Assembly (NCBI RefSeq): GCF_004216535.1
Contig: NZ_SGWX01000001.1
Location: forward strand, 3,472,001 to 3,536,000
DNA: 64,000 nt
Direction of reading: 5' to 3'
DNA from: Xylanimonas ulmi
GTDB lineage: Bacteria; Actinomycetota; Actinomycetes; Actinomycetales; Cellulomonadaceae
Shown: positions 51,334-60,457 of the stretch, in pieces
Layout of the letters: every line of letters begins with the position of its first letter
How positions within the stretch are numbered: the stretch's first letter is position 1
Translations under genes and position numbers: made by a program
Notes under the pieces: generated by a model
Database searches by the model: none
The model's input: only the letters and a program-made list of their open reading frames with translations
What the model was told of the DNA's origin: nothing

Positions 51334-52497
51334 TCAGGCGTGTGACACCGCGAACGGGCCGCCCGGGCCGAACGCCCGACGGGCGAAGCGCTCCCCGATC
51401 CGGCGGTGCGCCGCCGTCGTCGGATGCAGGTTGTCGGGCAGCGGCAGCTGCGCCTCATCGGCCTTGCCGTACAGCTCCCGGCCGTCGAGGTAGTGCAGGT
51501 TCGGGTCGTCCGCCGAGCGCTCCTCGACGATCCGGGCCAGCTCCTTGCGGATGACGCGCAGCGTGAGCCGACCGGCGTTGACCTCGTCCGGGTCGCCCGT
51601 GGCGATGAACTTCAGCTCGCCGCGCCCCAGCGCCTCGACGTCGAACGCCCCCGGTCCTGGGGTCGACTCGTGGATCGGGCACAGGATCGGGGAGACCACC
51701 AGCAGTGGCGTGGTGGGGTGCCCCTCGCGGATCGTGTCGAGGAACCCGTGCACCGCAGGGCGGAAAGCGCGTCGGCGCATCGCGTCCGCGTTGACGACGT
51801 TGATGCCCAGGCTGAGGCTGATGAGGTCGGCGGGCAGGTCGCGCATGGTGCGGGCCACGAACGGGTCGACCATCGCCGAGCCGCCGAAGCCCAGGTTGAG
51901 CAGGTCGACGCCGCCGGCCATCGCGGCGATGGCCGCCCACGTGCCCGTGGGGTGCGCGGCGTTGGAGCCCTGGCTGATCGAGCTGCCGTGGTGGACCCAC
52001 CGGCGACCCGCCGGATCGACGGGGCGCACCGGCGCGTCGCTCAGGAGTTCGACCAGTTCGATCGTCTCCTGGTGTGGCAGCCAGATCTCGACGCGCTTGT
52101 CGCCCTCGGGGAGGTTGTCCGCGACGACGCCGCGCACCTGGCCGGGCGTTGTCTCGGCGCCGCCCGTGCGCGGGTCGAGCGTCACGAGCGTGGCGTCGTC
52201 GAGGGTCCCCTGCGCGACCAGGGCGCCGTCGACGACGACGTCGAACACGCCGTCAGGTCGCGCAGGCGCGCCGCGGTAGGCGAAGCGGGTGGCGAGCGCA
52301 CGCAGCTCAACGCGCCGCGCCGTCGTCGAGACGACGACCCGAGCGCCCGCAGGCTGCGCCTCGACCATGGCGAGCTGGGGGTCGGCGGCCTGGGCGCGAG
52401 CCCATGTGGGCAGGCGGTGGACACGCAGCCCGGCGTCGGTGGGCTCGAACTCGACGGCTCCATGGACGAGAGCCTCGGTGAGCGGCGTGGTGTGCAT
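51334..52497 (-). CDS. SGNH/GDSL-family esterase with N-terminal jelly-roll domain
   Basis: A 387-residue protein. The first about 150 residues are beta-rich (RVVVSTTARRVELRALATRF) and resemble the carbohydrate-esterase N-domain of CE2/DUF4886-type lipases. The SGNH domain follows with HHGSSISQGSNAA (nucleophile Ser), NLGFGGSAM, SLGINVVNAD and the Asp/His pair in LPDNLHPTTAAHRRI. No signal peptide. ATG 52497. It is likely to deacetylate a sugar; substrate unproven. Convergent with asd. Confidence 0.82.
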   Translation of the reverse strand: MHTTPLTEALVHGAVEFEPTDAGLRVHRLPTWARAQAADPQLAMVEAQPAGARVVVSTTARRVELRALATRFAYRGAPARPDGVFDVVVDGALVAQGTLDDATLVTLDPRTGGAETTPGQVRGVVADNLPEGDKRVEIWLPHQETIELVELLSDAPVRPVDPAGRRWVHHGSSISQGSNAAHPTGTWAAIAAMAGGVDLLNLGFGGSAMVDPFVARTMRDLPADLISLSLGINVVNADAMRRRAFRPAVHGFLDTIREGHPTTPLLVVSPILCPIHESTPGPGAFDVEALGRGELKFIATGDPDEVNAGRLTLRVIRKELARIVEERSADDPNLHYLDGRELYGKADEAQLPLPDNLHPTTAAHRRIGERFARRAFGPGGPFAVSHA

Positions 52498-52551
52498 GGC
52501 GTTCTGAGGGTCCTTCGCGGGCGGGGGGCGGAGCGGCTCCGAACCTACCTC

Positions 52552-53532
52552 TTAGCAGGTGGTGTGTCGGTTGAGGGTGTCGCAGTACAGGTGGGTGCGG
52601 GCCTCGGTGAGGGTGTAGGTCCCGGCGGGGCTGGTGGTGGTGAGGGTGTCGGGGATGGTGGTCCAGGTCGGGGCGCCGAGGATGCGGTATTGGCCTTGCC
52701 AGGTGGTGGTCAGGGTGATGGTGACGTTGGTGCGGTATTTCGCGCCGTTGGCGGCGCGGTGGGTTTCGGCGTTCTTGCCGGTGGGGGTGTCGGGGTCGCC
52801 GAGGCGGGTCCAGGCGTGCGCGGTCCAGGTGTGGTCGACGTCGCCGTCGCCGGGGGTCCACGCCCTGCCGGGGTCGGTGGTGGTCAGGGTGGGTCCGGTG
52901 GGGGAGAACGGGTCGTCGAAGTCCCAGGTGTATTGGGTGGGGATGGCGCGGACCTGGACGGGCACGCCGAGCAGGGTGGCCTCGCGCGTGATGGGGGTGG
53001 CGGTGGTGTGGGCGGGGTACCAGGCGTTGACCAGCAGGGTCGGGGACGCGGTTTGGAGGGTCGCGTTGGGGGTGGGCACGTGCAGGGTCGCGAGCTCCCG
53101 ACGGGCCTCGGCCTGCAGGTCCGCGGCGGTCACACACTGTGCGGGGGAGACCATCTGCGCGGGACCGTACGTCCCGTCCTCGGCAAGGCGCTGGACCCAC
53201 AGCGCGGCCAGTTTGTGCGAGTCCTCGGGGCAGGGGGCGGGGATGAGCCACTCCACGGCGCCCTCGCCGCACGGCTCGCGCTGCTTGACCTTCGCTCCGT
53301 CCAGGTCAAGGAGCGCGCAGTAGAACACGTCCGCCCGGAAGTACACCTCGGGCGGCAACGCCTGCTCCTTCTCGTTGCGACCTCCGCCCGACGACTCCCA
53401 CGCCGAATCCTCCGCCGAGACGTTCACTTCCTTGGTTGAGCGATCGAGTATGCCGTCGAGCGCGGCGTCGCTCGGGTAGGGCGATCCAACAAGCGAGAGA
53501 GCGAGAAGTCCAACGAATGCGGTCTTCGGCAC
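52552..53532 (-). CDS. secreted PKD-domain protein
   Basis: A 326-residue protein. GTG 53532 has GGAAGG 7 nt upstream and starts a signal peptide (KTAFVGLLALSLVGSPYPSDA). After a polar region with four cysteines, a PKD-like domain is visible: IPTQYTWDFDDPFSP, then GDGDVDHTWTAHAWTRLGD, and YRTNVTITLTTTW. The C terminus ends in HLYCDTLNRHTTC. No catalytic motif. It is translated 4 nt after the DUF6318 lipoprotein stop. The pair probably acts together at the cell surface; function unknown. Confidence 0.75.
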   Translation of the reverse strand: MPKTAFVGLLALSLVGSPYPSDAALDGILDRSTKEVNVSAEDSAWESSGGGRNEKEQALPPEVYFRADVFYCALLDLDGAKVKQREPCGEGAVEWLIPAPCPEDSHKLAALWVQRLAEDGTYGPAQMVSPAQCVTAADLQAEARRELATLHVPTPNATLQTASPTLLVNAWYPAHTTATPITREATLLGVPVQVRAIPTQYTWDFDDPFSPTGPTLTTTDPGRAWTPGDGDVDHTWTAHAWTRLGDPDTPTGKNAETHRAANGAKYRTNVTITLTTTWQGQYRILGAPTWTTIPDTLTTTSPAGTYTLTEARTHLYCDTLNRHTTC

Positions 53533-53536
53533 GAGG

Positions 53537-54148
53537 TCACCTTCCTGGGATATTGCCGGCTTCGAAGAAGACCCAACGTCCATCGCGCCGTGCCACCTCC
53601 ACGCGGCGGTCGCCTTGGCCCGAGTCGATCACCGTCACGATCGAACCGTTCGCGTCGGTCACAGTCGCAGGCGCCTGGGTGATCTCGACGTCAATGGGCC
53701 AGATCCCGGTCGCAGCGTCTTGGGCGTACGTGTGAAGAACCCTGACGGAGACCTCGCCTCCTTCCCACGTGTACCCCTCGTGCTGGACTCGTCGGGCTTG
53801 TGCGAGTAGGTCCGCGCAGTAGTCGCAGGTCGAATGCGACATCGCCTCCCACTCCGCGGTGTCGCCGGTGGCCTGCGTGTAGGAGTCCAGTTGCAGGAAG
53901 TAGGTGGCCGCGGCCTCGGCGCCGGCGGGGCCGTCGTCGTCCATCGCGGCGGGACGCTCGGGCTTGACCACGACGCGCGACGGCGTTGGGCTGGGCTCCG
54001 ACGGCGAGTCGGTCACCTCGGCGTCGGCGCCCGCTCCGCCGTCGAACCGGCTCCCATCGGGCCCGCGACCGTCAGGCGAGCACCCGACGCCGCCCAGCAG
54101 TATGAGCGCCCCCAGCACCGCGGCGCCCCGACGCACCCTGTGACCCAT
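53537..54148 (-). CDS. DUF6318-like lipoprotein
   Basis: A 203-residue lipoprotein with lipobox LGGVGC near residue 23, then a Thr/Ser/Pro linker (TDSPSEPSPTPSRVVVKPERP). The compact domain has AAATYFLQLDSYTQATGDTAEWEAMSHSTCDYC, typical of the DUF6318 proteins found beside PKD proteins in Cellulomonas-like genomes (recognised from pattern). Ends in VARRDGRWVFFEAGNIPGR. ATG 54148. First gene of the two-gene surface operon. Function unknown. Confidence 0.7.
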   Translation of the reverse strand: MGHRVRRGAAVLGALILLGGVGCSPDGRGPDGSRFDGGAGADAEVTDSPSEPSPTPSRVVVKPERPAAMDDDGPAGAEAAATYFLQLDSYTQATGDTAEWEAMSHSTCDYCADLLAQARRVQHEGYTWEGGEVSVRVLHTYAQDAATGIWPIDVEITQAPATVTDANGSIVTVIDSGQGDRRVEVARRDGRWVFFEAGNIPGR

Positions 54149-54573
54149 CCGAGCAGTCCCCTCGTCGACCGGCCCAAACAGGCGTCAAGATAGCCATGCC
54201 GACGACCACGCCCAAGCGCCCTGTGGATAACCTCGCGACCAGCGAAAACTCCCTCAAGACTCCCTCAGAGTTGCCTCCCGGGGGCGCCGGGACGTGGAGC
54301 GGCGCGGCGTCATCGGGCGCCCAGCCACCGAGCCCCCGTATCAGCGCCGGGGCCAAAAAGTGGGCGCCAGAGGGAGATGTGTCGAGGAGTCCATTTGTTG
54401 ACTGGTGGAACGGGGAATGCGAGGCGGGCCGCTCATCGGTGCTGCGCGCAACATCTCACGCATTGTCTCACCATGCGGGATATCTCGGTTGGGTGTGATG
54501 TGAGCATTGCGTTTCGGTGAGCATCTTTGGTTCGGTGGAGGTGTCCCGAAAGAACCGAGGAAAGGAGCGCAGC
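54149..54573. other. intergenic region with short direct repeats
   Basis: No gene is supported. Close to the next gene two similar segments follow each other, GTGAGCATTGCGTTTCG and GTGAGCATCTTTGGTTCG (about 54499-54533), which may be regulator sites. The middle contains a GC-rich stretch without recognisable signal. Confidence 0.4.
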
Positions 54574-54858
54574 GTGCTCACGGTGACCGACAACGCGCGA
54601 GCGGCAGTCGAGAGCCTGGCTCAACAGGCTGGCATTCCCCGGGAGGGCGGTCTGCGAATCGCCCAGTCCGCCGGACAACCCGGCAACTTCGAGCTCGCGC
54701 TCGTGCCCGCGCCGCAGCCCGACGATCAAGTCGTCGACGAGGCGGGCGCCAGCAACGTCTTCGTCGAGAGGCAGGCCGCGCCCGAGTTGGACGCGCTCAG
54801 CCTCGACACCGACCCGGAGGCGCAGAGCCCGGGCTTCGTCCTCACCTACCAACGCTGA
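54574..54858 (+). CDS. HesB/IscA-like fold protein lacking cysteines
   Basis: A 94-residue protein. LTVTDNARAAVESLAQQAGIPREGGLRIA and the C-terminal LDTDPEAQSPGFVLTYQ match the HesB/IscA (Fe-S biosynthesis) fold. The three Fe-S cysteines of true A-type carriers are absent, so it cannot hold a cluster in the usual way. GTG 54574 has AAAGGAG 7 nt upstream and is preferred over the upstream in-frame start. Such Cys-less homologues are common in actinobacteria; function unknown. A hairpin terminator follows at once. Confidence 0.75.
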   Translation: MLTVTDNARAAVESLAQQAGIPREGGLRIAQSAGQPGNFELALVPAPQPDDQVVDEAGASNVFVERQAAPELDALSLDTDPEAQSPGFVLTYQR

Positions 54859-54863
54859 GGCGC

Positions 54864-54908
54864 CTCGCGCAGGTCGGACGGTCGCACAGGCTGTCTGACC
54901 TGCGCGAG
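54864..54908. terminator. strong inverted repeat after HesB-like gene
   Basis: CTCGCGCAGGTC (54864-54875) pairs perfectly with GACCTGCGCGAG (54897-54908), with a 21-nt loop. No T-run. It separates the small gene from the helicase gene. Confidence 0.7.
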
Positions 54909-55047
54909 CGTCCAGCGCTCGGACGCTCGCACGCGGCGCGGCCGGGCCGTGAGACACTAGTGGCCTCGAGTGCCGCGACCACGCGGCGCCGACGTCGTGG
55001 TGATCGCCCCCGGATCGTGCGCGGCGCGCCACGCCTCGAAAGGCATC

Positions 55048-56421
55048 ATGAACTTCTCTGACTTCGGTCTGCCCAGCTCCGTCGTGTCCGTGCTCGCGGA
55101 GCGCGGCGTCACGACCCCCTTCCCCATCCAGGCCGCCTCGCTGCCCGACTCGCTCGCCGGCAAGGACGTGCTCGGCCGCGGCCGCACCGGCTCCGGCAAG
55201 ACGATCGCGTTCGCGCTGCCGGTGGTCACTCGCCTGGCGTCCGGCCGCCGCGCCCCGCGGCGCCCGCGCGCGCTGATCCTCGCCCCGACGCGCGAGCTCG
55301 CGCTGCAGATCGACGCGACGACGGCGCCGCTCGCCGCCGCGCTCGGCCTGCGCACGACGACGGTGTTCGGCGGCGTCGCGCAGTCGCGCCAGGTCGCGGC
55401 GCTCGACGCGGGCGTCGACGTGCTCGTGGCGTGCCCCGGCCGCCTGGAGGACCTGCTCAACCAGCGGCTGCTGACGCTCGACGGCGTCGAGATCACCGTG
55501 CTCGACGAGGCCGACCACATGGCCGACCTCGGGTTCCTGCCCGTCGTCAAGCGGATCCTGGACCGCACGCCGCAGCGCGCCCAGCGCCTGCTGTTCTCGG
55601 CGACGCTCGACAACGGCGTCGACATCCTGGTCAAGCGGTACCTCCACCAGCCCGTGACGCACTCGGTCGACGAGGCCGCCGCCCCGCCGCCGCAGATGAC
55701 GCACCACGTGCTCGCGGTCGCCGACGCCGCGTCCAAGCGCGACGTCGTGCAGCAGCTCGCCGCGGGCGCCGGGCGCCGCGTGCTGTTCACACGCACCAAG
55801 CACCACGCCAAGAAGCTCGCCAAGCAGCTCACGGCCGCGGGCGTGCCCGCCGTCGACCTGCACGGCAACCTCGGGCAGGGCGCGCGCGAGCGCAACCTCG
55901 CCGCGTTCAGCTCGGGGGCGGTCACCGTGCTGGTCGCCACCGACATCGCCGCGCGAGGCATCCACGTCGACGACGTCGAGCTGGTCGTCCACGTCGACCC
56001 GCCGGCCGAGCACAAGGCCTACCTGCACCGGTCGGGCCGCACCGCGCGTGCCGGGTCGGGCGGCGACGTCGTCACGATCATGCTGCCCGAGCAGCGCGGA
56101 GACGTGGCCGACCTGACCCGCAAGGCTAAGATCCGCGTGCAGCCGCAGCCGGTGACCCCGGGCGACGCGACCGTCACGGCGCTGGTCGGAACGGTGCTCG
56201 CACCGGTCGCCCCGCCGCGTCCGACGACGACGCAGCCCCGCCCCGCCCAGCAGCCCCGCTCTGCCCAGCCGCGTCAGCAGGGCGGTCGCGCCCCGCAGGC
56301 GCAGTCCCCGTCGTCCCCGTCGGCCTCGCGCAACCGCCGCGGCCGTGGACGCGGACGTGGGCGTGGCGGTGTGGGCGGCCAGTCGACGCCGCAGCCGGCC
56401 CGCGCCGCCGGCGCGCGCTGA
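55048..56421 (+). CDS. DEAD-box RNA helicase
   Basis: A 457-residue helicase with the full motif set: Q motif (GVTTPFPIQAASLPDSLAG), Walker A GRGRTGSGKT, PTRELALQID, CPGRLEDLL, DEADHMAD (DEAD), FSATLDN, and in the second domain ATDIAARGIHVDDVELV and HRSGRTARAG. The C-terminal tail of about 80 residues is Pro/Gln-rich, then RGRGRGRG, a typical RNA-binding extension. ATG 55048 follows GAAAGG. RhlE-like; likely ribosome assembly or mRNA decay under cold or stress. It converges with the M50-like gene. Confidence 0.92.
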   Translation: MNFSDFGLPSSVVSVLAERGVTTPFPIQAASLPDSLAGKDVLGRGRTGSGKTIAFALPVVTRLASGRRAPRRPRALILAPTRELALQIDATTAPLAAALGLRTTTVFGGVAQSRQVAALDAGVDVLVACPGRLEDLLNQRLLTLDGVEITVLDEADHMADLGFLPVVKRILDRTPQRAQRLLFSATLDNGVDILVKRYLHQPVTHSVDEAAAPPPQMTHHVLAVADAASKRDVVQQLAAGAGRRVLFTRTKHHAKKLAKQLTAAGVPAVDLHGNLGQGARERNLAAFSSGAVTVLVATDIAARGIHVDDVELVVHVDPPAEHKAYLHRSGRTARAGSGGDVVTIMLPEQRGDVADLTRKAKIRVQPQPVTPGDATVTALVGTVLAPVAPPRPTTTQPRPAQQPRSAQPRQQGGRAPQAQSPSSPSASRNRRGRGRGRGRGGVGGQSTPQPARAAGAR

Positions 56422-56433
56422 GCCGCGGGCCGC

Positions 56434-57186
56434 TCAGGCGCTCAGAGGCACGGGTCCGAGGATCCAGGTCGCGCCGAGCGCGAGCGCCCCGACCGTCACG
56501 GCCAGGAACACCAGCACCCAGAACAGGCCCGGCAGCCCGGTGAGCCGTGCGAGCTGGTCGGCGTCGGACTGGCGCGCCGCCCGCCGGCGCCGCTGCGCCT
56601 GCAACTCCAGCACGGGTCGCACCGACCCGAGCAGCAGGAACCAGGTCACGGCGTAGGCCACGGCGGCCTGTGCGGGCTCGTCGAGAAACCAGGACACGCC
56701 CACCAGGCCGACCCCGGCCACGAGCACCGACCACAGCCCGAACAGGTTGCGGATCTTGAGCAGCAGCAGCGCGAGCAGCGCCACGAGCAGCCACAGCAGC
56801 CCGACGGCGTAGCCCGCGCGCAGCAGCCACGCGGCGCCGAGCCCCACGAGCCCCGGGCCGACGTACCCCGCGAACGTCGTCGCGACCATGCCGAACCCGC
56901 GCGGGCGGCCGGCCGAGATGGTCAGGCCCGAGGTGTCGGAGTGCAGGCGGATCGCGTCGAGCCGCCGCCCGGTCAGGGTCGCGACCAGCGCGTGGGCGCC
57001 CTCGTGCGCGATGGTGATGACGTGCCGCGCCGTGCGCCACACAGGCCCGACGAGCACGACCGCGAGCGCCACCAGGCCCGCGGCGAGCACCACCGGCTGG
57101 GCCGGTGAGGGCACGGGTGACGTCGCCGCCGTCCAGATCTGGGCGAGCACGTCCTTCACGGATGTCAGGTCCACGGGAACGAGCAT
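56434..57186 (-). CDS. M50B-like membrane metalloprotease
   Basis: A 250-residue protein with about six hydrophobic spans. The zinc motif HEGAH (H-E-x-x-H) occurs in ARHVITIAHEGAHALVATLTGRRL at about residue 60, within the membrane region, and a GLTISAGRPRGFGMVATTFAGYVGPGLVGLGAAWLL segment follows, as in the actinobacterial M50 (DUF3866-like) family. ATG 57186; upstream ORF extension is not credible. The gene is divergent from msrB with 35 bp between starts. Whether it cleaves proteins is unproven. Confidence 0.8.
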   Translation of the reverse strand: MLVPVDLTSVKDVLAQIWTAATSPVPSPAQPVVLAAGLVALAVVLVGPVWRTARHVITIAHEGAHALVATLTGRRLDAIRLHSDTSGLTISAGRPRGFGMVATTFAGYVGPGLVGLGAAWLLRAGYAVGLLWLLVALLALLLLKIRNLFGLWSVLVAGVGLVGVSWFLDEPAQAAVAYAVTWFLLLGSVRPVLELQAQRRRRAARQSDADQLARLTGLPGLFWVLVFLAVTVGALALGATWILGPVPLSA

Positions 57187-57221
57187 GCCTCGTTTGGTGT
57201 TCAGGTGGGCGGAGGTGCGAG

Positions 57222-57641
57222 ATGACAAACAGGTACGAAGTGACCAAGTCCAACGAGCAGTGGCGCGCCGAGCTGGACCCGAGCGAGTACCGGGTGCTGC
57301 GCGAGGCGGGCACCGAGCGCCCCTGGACAGGTGAGCTCCTGGGCGAGCATCGGGTCGGTGTGTACAGCTGTCGCGCGTGCGGCAACGAGCTGTTCCGGTC
57401 CGAGACGAAGTTCGACTCACACTGTGGCTGGCCGAGCTTCTACAGCCCGCTGGCCGGTGATCGCGTCGAGCTGATCGAAGACCGCACCCTCGGCATGGTG
57501 CGCACCGAGGTGCGCTGCGCGCGGTGCGGCTCCCACCTGGGGCACGTCTTCGACGACGCGCCGCAGACCCCGACAGGCGACCGGTTCTGCATGAACTCGG
57601 TCAGCCTGAAGTTCGAGGCCGGGCAGGCTCAGGCGTCCTGA
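57222..57641 (+). CDS. msrB: peptide-methionine (R)-S-oxide reductase
   Basis: A 139-residue repair enzyme for methionine-R-sulfoxide in proteins. Zinc cysteines are in CRACGN and CARCGSH, and the signature GWPSFYSP, HLGHVFDD and RFCMNSVSLKF holds the catalytic Cys (FCMN). The N-terminal half (YRVLREAGTERPWTGELL) is the usual MsrB helix. ATG 57222 follows GGAGGTG. Its last 13 bp overlap the convergent MarR gene. Confidence 0.95.
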   Translation: MTNRYEVTKSNEQWRAELDPSEYRVLREAGTERPWTGELLGEHRVGVYSCRACGNELFRSETKFDSHCGWPSFYSPLAGDRVELIEDRTLGMVRTEVRCARCGSHLGHVFDDAPQTPTGDRFCMNSVSLKFEAGQAQAS

Positions 57642-58111
57642 GTGTCGCGCCAGCGCACCCAGTCGTCCGAGTAGCGCCGCAGCAGGCCCGCAAGGGTCGC
57701 GACGTCCTTCGGACTCCACTCGGACAGTGCGTGGCCCAGGGCGCTGACGCGTCCGTCGCGCGCGGCCGCGAATCGCGCCTCGCCGTCGTCGGTGAGCGTG
57801 ATGAGCTGGCCGCGCGTGTCGTCGGGGTCGACCTCGCGGTGGATGAGCCCGAGGTCGGCGAGCCGGGACAGCTGCCGTGACACGGTGGCACGGCCCACGC
57901 CGAAGTGGGCGGCAAGGTCGGACCCGCGGGTGCCGGGGTGCAGGTGGATGTGGGCGAGCAGCGGGTAGGCGCTGGCCTCGAGCTCGGGATGCACGATCTG
58001 TGCGATCTGTGACGACGACGACGCCGCGCGGCGCACCAGGATCCGCAGCTCGCGCTCCAGGGCGCCGAAGGGGTCGGTCGTCGGATCGGGCGCGGTAGAT
58101 GCTTGCGTCAT
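57629..58111 (-). CDS. MarR-family transcriptional regulator
   Basis: A 160-residue winged-helix regulator. HIHLHPGTRGSDLAAHFGVGRATVSRQLSRLADLGLIHREVDPDDTRGQLITLTDDG covers the recognition helix and wing (residues about 54-110), as in MarR proteins. The protein lies between msrB and the DHA2 pump but faces the former. No operator is evident upstream. It could respond to oxidative or antimicrobial stress; the target is not clear. Confidence 0.85.
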   Translation of the reverse strand: MTQASTAPDPTTDPFGALERELRILVRRAASSSSQIAQIVHPELEASAYPLLAHIHLHPGTRGSDLAAHFGVGRATVSRQLSRLADLGLIHREVDPDDTRGQLITLTDDGEARFAAARDGRVSALGHALSEWSPKDVATLAGLLRRYSDDWVRWRDTQDA

Positions 58112-58225
58112 TCCCCCATCATGGTGGTTGACCAGGCAAAGATGGTAGAAAGCCGGTCCGAACGAGCGTCCCGCGCCGGTGCGCAGTGTTGTGCGCGCAC
58201 CGGCGCGGGACGCGCCGCCGTGGAC

Positions 58226-59887
58226 TCAGCCGACGGACCGGGCGCCGACCGCCTGGTCCGTGGCGCCCGAGGCGGCGGCGTCGGAGCCTGCGCCAACTGT
58301 CGCGAGCGCGACCTGCGGGTTCGCCGACTCGGCCTGGTCCTGGAGCTGCTCGATGCCGGAACGCTGGCCGAGCGGGATCTCCTTGAGGAACAGCACCGCG
58401 ACGAGTGCGATGACGGCCATCGGCACGGCGATCAGGAAGATCTCCGAGATTCCGTCGGCGTAGGCGCCCTCGAAGACGGCGCGCACCGGAGCGGGCAGCG
58501 TCGACATGTCGGGCACGGCCCCGCTGCCGCCGCCCATGGCGTCGGCGGGCACGCCGAGCCGGCGCAGGCCCGAGAGCACGTCGCCCTTGACCTGGGAGGC
58601 GAGGACCGCGCCGAGCGCGGAGACGCCCACGGCGCCGCCCAGCGAGCGGAAGAACGCGACGGTCGAGGTGCCCGAGCCCATCTCGTGCACGGAGAGGGTG
58701 TTCTGGACGGCGAGCACGAGGTTCTGCATGAGCGCGCCGACCGAGATGCCCAGGCCGAACAGGTACACGCCCATGATCCAGAAGCTCGTGTCCGTGTCGA
58801 GCGTGCTCAGGCCGAGCAGCGAGACGATGAGCACGACGCCGCCGCCGACCATGATCGCCTTGTAGCGGCCCGTCTCGGAGATGATGCGGCCCAGCACGAC
58901 GCCGGCGAGCATGGTGCCGACGACCATCGGGATGGTCAGCAGACCGGACTCGGTAGGCGTCCGGCCGCGCGAGAGCTGCAGGTACTGCGACAGGAAGACC
59001 GCGGTGCCGAACATCGCGACGCCCACGGCGATCGAGCCGATCACGGCCAGCACGAAGGTCCGGTTGGAGAACAGGCGCAGCGGGATCATGGGCTCGGCGA
59101 CCAGTCGCTCGACGAACACGGCCCCGACCAGGCTCAGGACGGCGCCGCCGACCATCGCGGCGGTCTGCCATGACGCCCAGGCGAACGAGCTGCCCGCGAA
59201 GGTGATCCACAGCAGCAGCAGCGCCACGCCCAGCGAGATCAGGGCGGCGCCCCAGTAGTCGATCTGGGCGACCTTCTTGGGGCGCGACGGCAGGTGCAGC
59301 GTCTTCTGCAGCACCAGGAGCGCCGCGATCGCGAACGGGACACCGACGAAGAAGTTCCAGCGCCAGCCCAGCGCCGAGTCGGTGATGACACCGCCGAGCA
59401 GCGGGCCACCCACCTGGGACACGGCCATGACGCCGCCCATGATGCCCATGTACCGGCCGCGCTCACGCGGCGAGACGATGTCGGCGATCAGCACGGTGGC
59501 GAGCGCCATCATGCCGCCGGCGCCCACGCCCTGGGCGGCGCGGAAGCCGATGAGCATGCCGATGTCCTGCGAGAAGCCGGCGGCCGCGGCCGACAGCACG
59601 GTGATGACCAGGGCGACCTGGACGAGGCTCTTGCGGCCGAACAGGTCGGCGAACTTGCCCCACAGCGGGGTCGAGACGGTCTGCGCGAGCAGCGTGGCCG
59701 TGATCACCCAGGTGTAGGAGCTCTGCGAGCCGCCCAGGTCGGACACGATGCGCGGCATCGAGGAGGAGGTGATGGTCGCCGCGAGCAGCGCGACGAACAT
59801 GCCGAGGATGATTCCCGAGAGCGCCTCGAGGACCTCCCGGTGGGTCATCGCGGGCCGGGGGCCCGGGGCGGTGGTGGTGGACGTCAT
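58226..59887 (-). CDS. DHA2-family (14-span) drug/proton antiporter
   Basis: A 553-residue MFS transporter with about fourteen spans. Motif A GKFADLFGRKSLV between spans 2 and 3, motif C-like GGPLLGGVITD in span 5 and RAAQGVGAGGMMALATVLIAD are typical of EmrB/QacA DHA2 exporters. The ATG at 59887 overlaps the MarR stop (TGATG), so it is the second gene of a MarR-pump operon. The neighbouring operators suggest induction by a ligand of the MarR protein. The substrate is unknown. Confidence 0.9.
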   Translation of the reverse strand: MTSTTTAPGPRPAMTHREVLEALSGIILGMFVALLAATITSSSMPRIVSDLGGSQSSYTWVITATLLAQTVSTPLWGKFADLFGRKSLVQVALVITVLSAAAAGFSQDIGMLIGFRAAQGVGAGGMMALATVLIADIVSPRERGRYMGIMGGVMAVSQVGGPLLGGVITDSALGWRWNFFVGVPFAIAALLVLQKTLHLPSRPKKVAQIDYWGAALISLGVALLLLWITFAGSSFAWASWQTAAMVGGAVLSLVGAVFVERLVAEPMIPLRLFSNRTFVLAVIGSIAVGVAMFGTAVFLSQYLQLSRGRTPTESGLLTIPMVVGTMLAGVVLGRIISETGRYKAIMVGGGVVLIVSLLGLSTLDTDTSFWIMGVYLFGLGISVGALMQNLVLAVQNTLSVHEMGSGTSTVAFFRSLGGAVGVSALGAVLASQVKGDVLSGLRRLGVPADAMGGGSGAVPDMSTLPAPVRAVFEGAYADGISEIFLIAVPMAVIALVAVLFLKEIPLGQRSGIEQLQDQAESANPQVALATVGAGSDAAASGATDQAVGARSVG

Positions 59888-60447
59888 CAGTAAGTGCCTT
59901 CTTCGTGACGTGGTGTGGGGGAGGTGTGGGGGGTCTCGTGCTCGGGCTCGCGGGAGGGCTCGGCGAGCGAGTCGTGCGCGGCGGTGATCGCTTGGGCGAC
60001 GCGGCGGATCTGTTGGGCCGCGTCCCCCATCTGGGTCGTCGTCCAGCCGGTGAACACCGCGGCGAGCAGGTCGGAGAACTGCGCCGACATCTGCTCGAGG
60101 ACGGCCTCGCCCTGCTCGGTGAGTTCGAGCACGCGGGCCCGGCGGTCGTCGGCGGCGACGGTGCGCCGCACGTACCCGCCGTCGACGAGCTGGCTGACCT
60201 GCCGGCTCGCGACCGAGGTGTCGACGCGGAGCTTGGCCGCGACGTCGGACAGTTGGACGGGGCCGCACACCGACAGCAGGCGGACGACGCCGAGGCCGGC
60301 GCGTGGCCAGTCGAGGCGGCGTGCGATGTGGGTTCCCGCCTCGCGCTGGGCGCGGGCGAGCTCCTCCAGGGCGGCGTAGAGGTCTTCGGCGGGAGGCTGA
60401 GCGGGGCTCGGCGACCCGGCCGGAGGGGCCGGTGCGTGGGTGATCAC
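59887..60447 (-). CDS. MarR-family regulator of the DHA2 efflux operon
   Basis: A 186-residue winged-helix protein. LSVCGPVQLSDVAAKLRVDTSVASRQVSQLVDGGYVRRTVAADDRRARVLELTEQG carries the recognition helix and the DDRR wing typical of MarR. GTG 60447 has AGGAG 4 nt upstream. It is cotranscribed with the pump. Two copies of an inverted repeat around the promoter (60458-60503) make autorepression likely. Confidence 0.88.
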   Translation of the reverse strand: MITHAPAPPAGSPSPAQPPAEDLYAALEELARAQREAGTHIARRLDWPRAGLGVVRLLSVCGPVQLSDVAAKLRVDTSVASRQVSQLVDGGYVRRTVAADDRRARVLELTEQGEAVLEQMSAQFSDLLAAVFTGWTTTQMGDAAQQIRRVAQAITAAHDSLAEPSREPEHETPHTSPTPRHEEGTY

Positions 60448-60457
60448 GAGACTCCTT

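Noticed and set aside
54196-54498. 100-residue plus-strand frame between the lipoprotein and HesB-like genes
   Set aside because: No ribosome binding site, no homology-like pattern, and composition typical of non-coding spacer.
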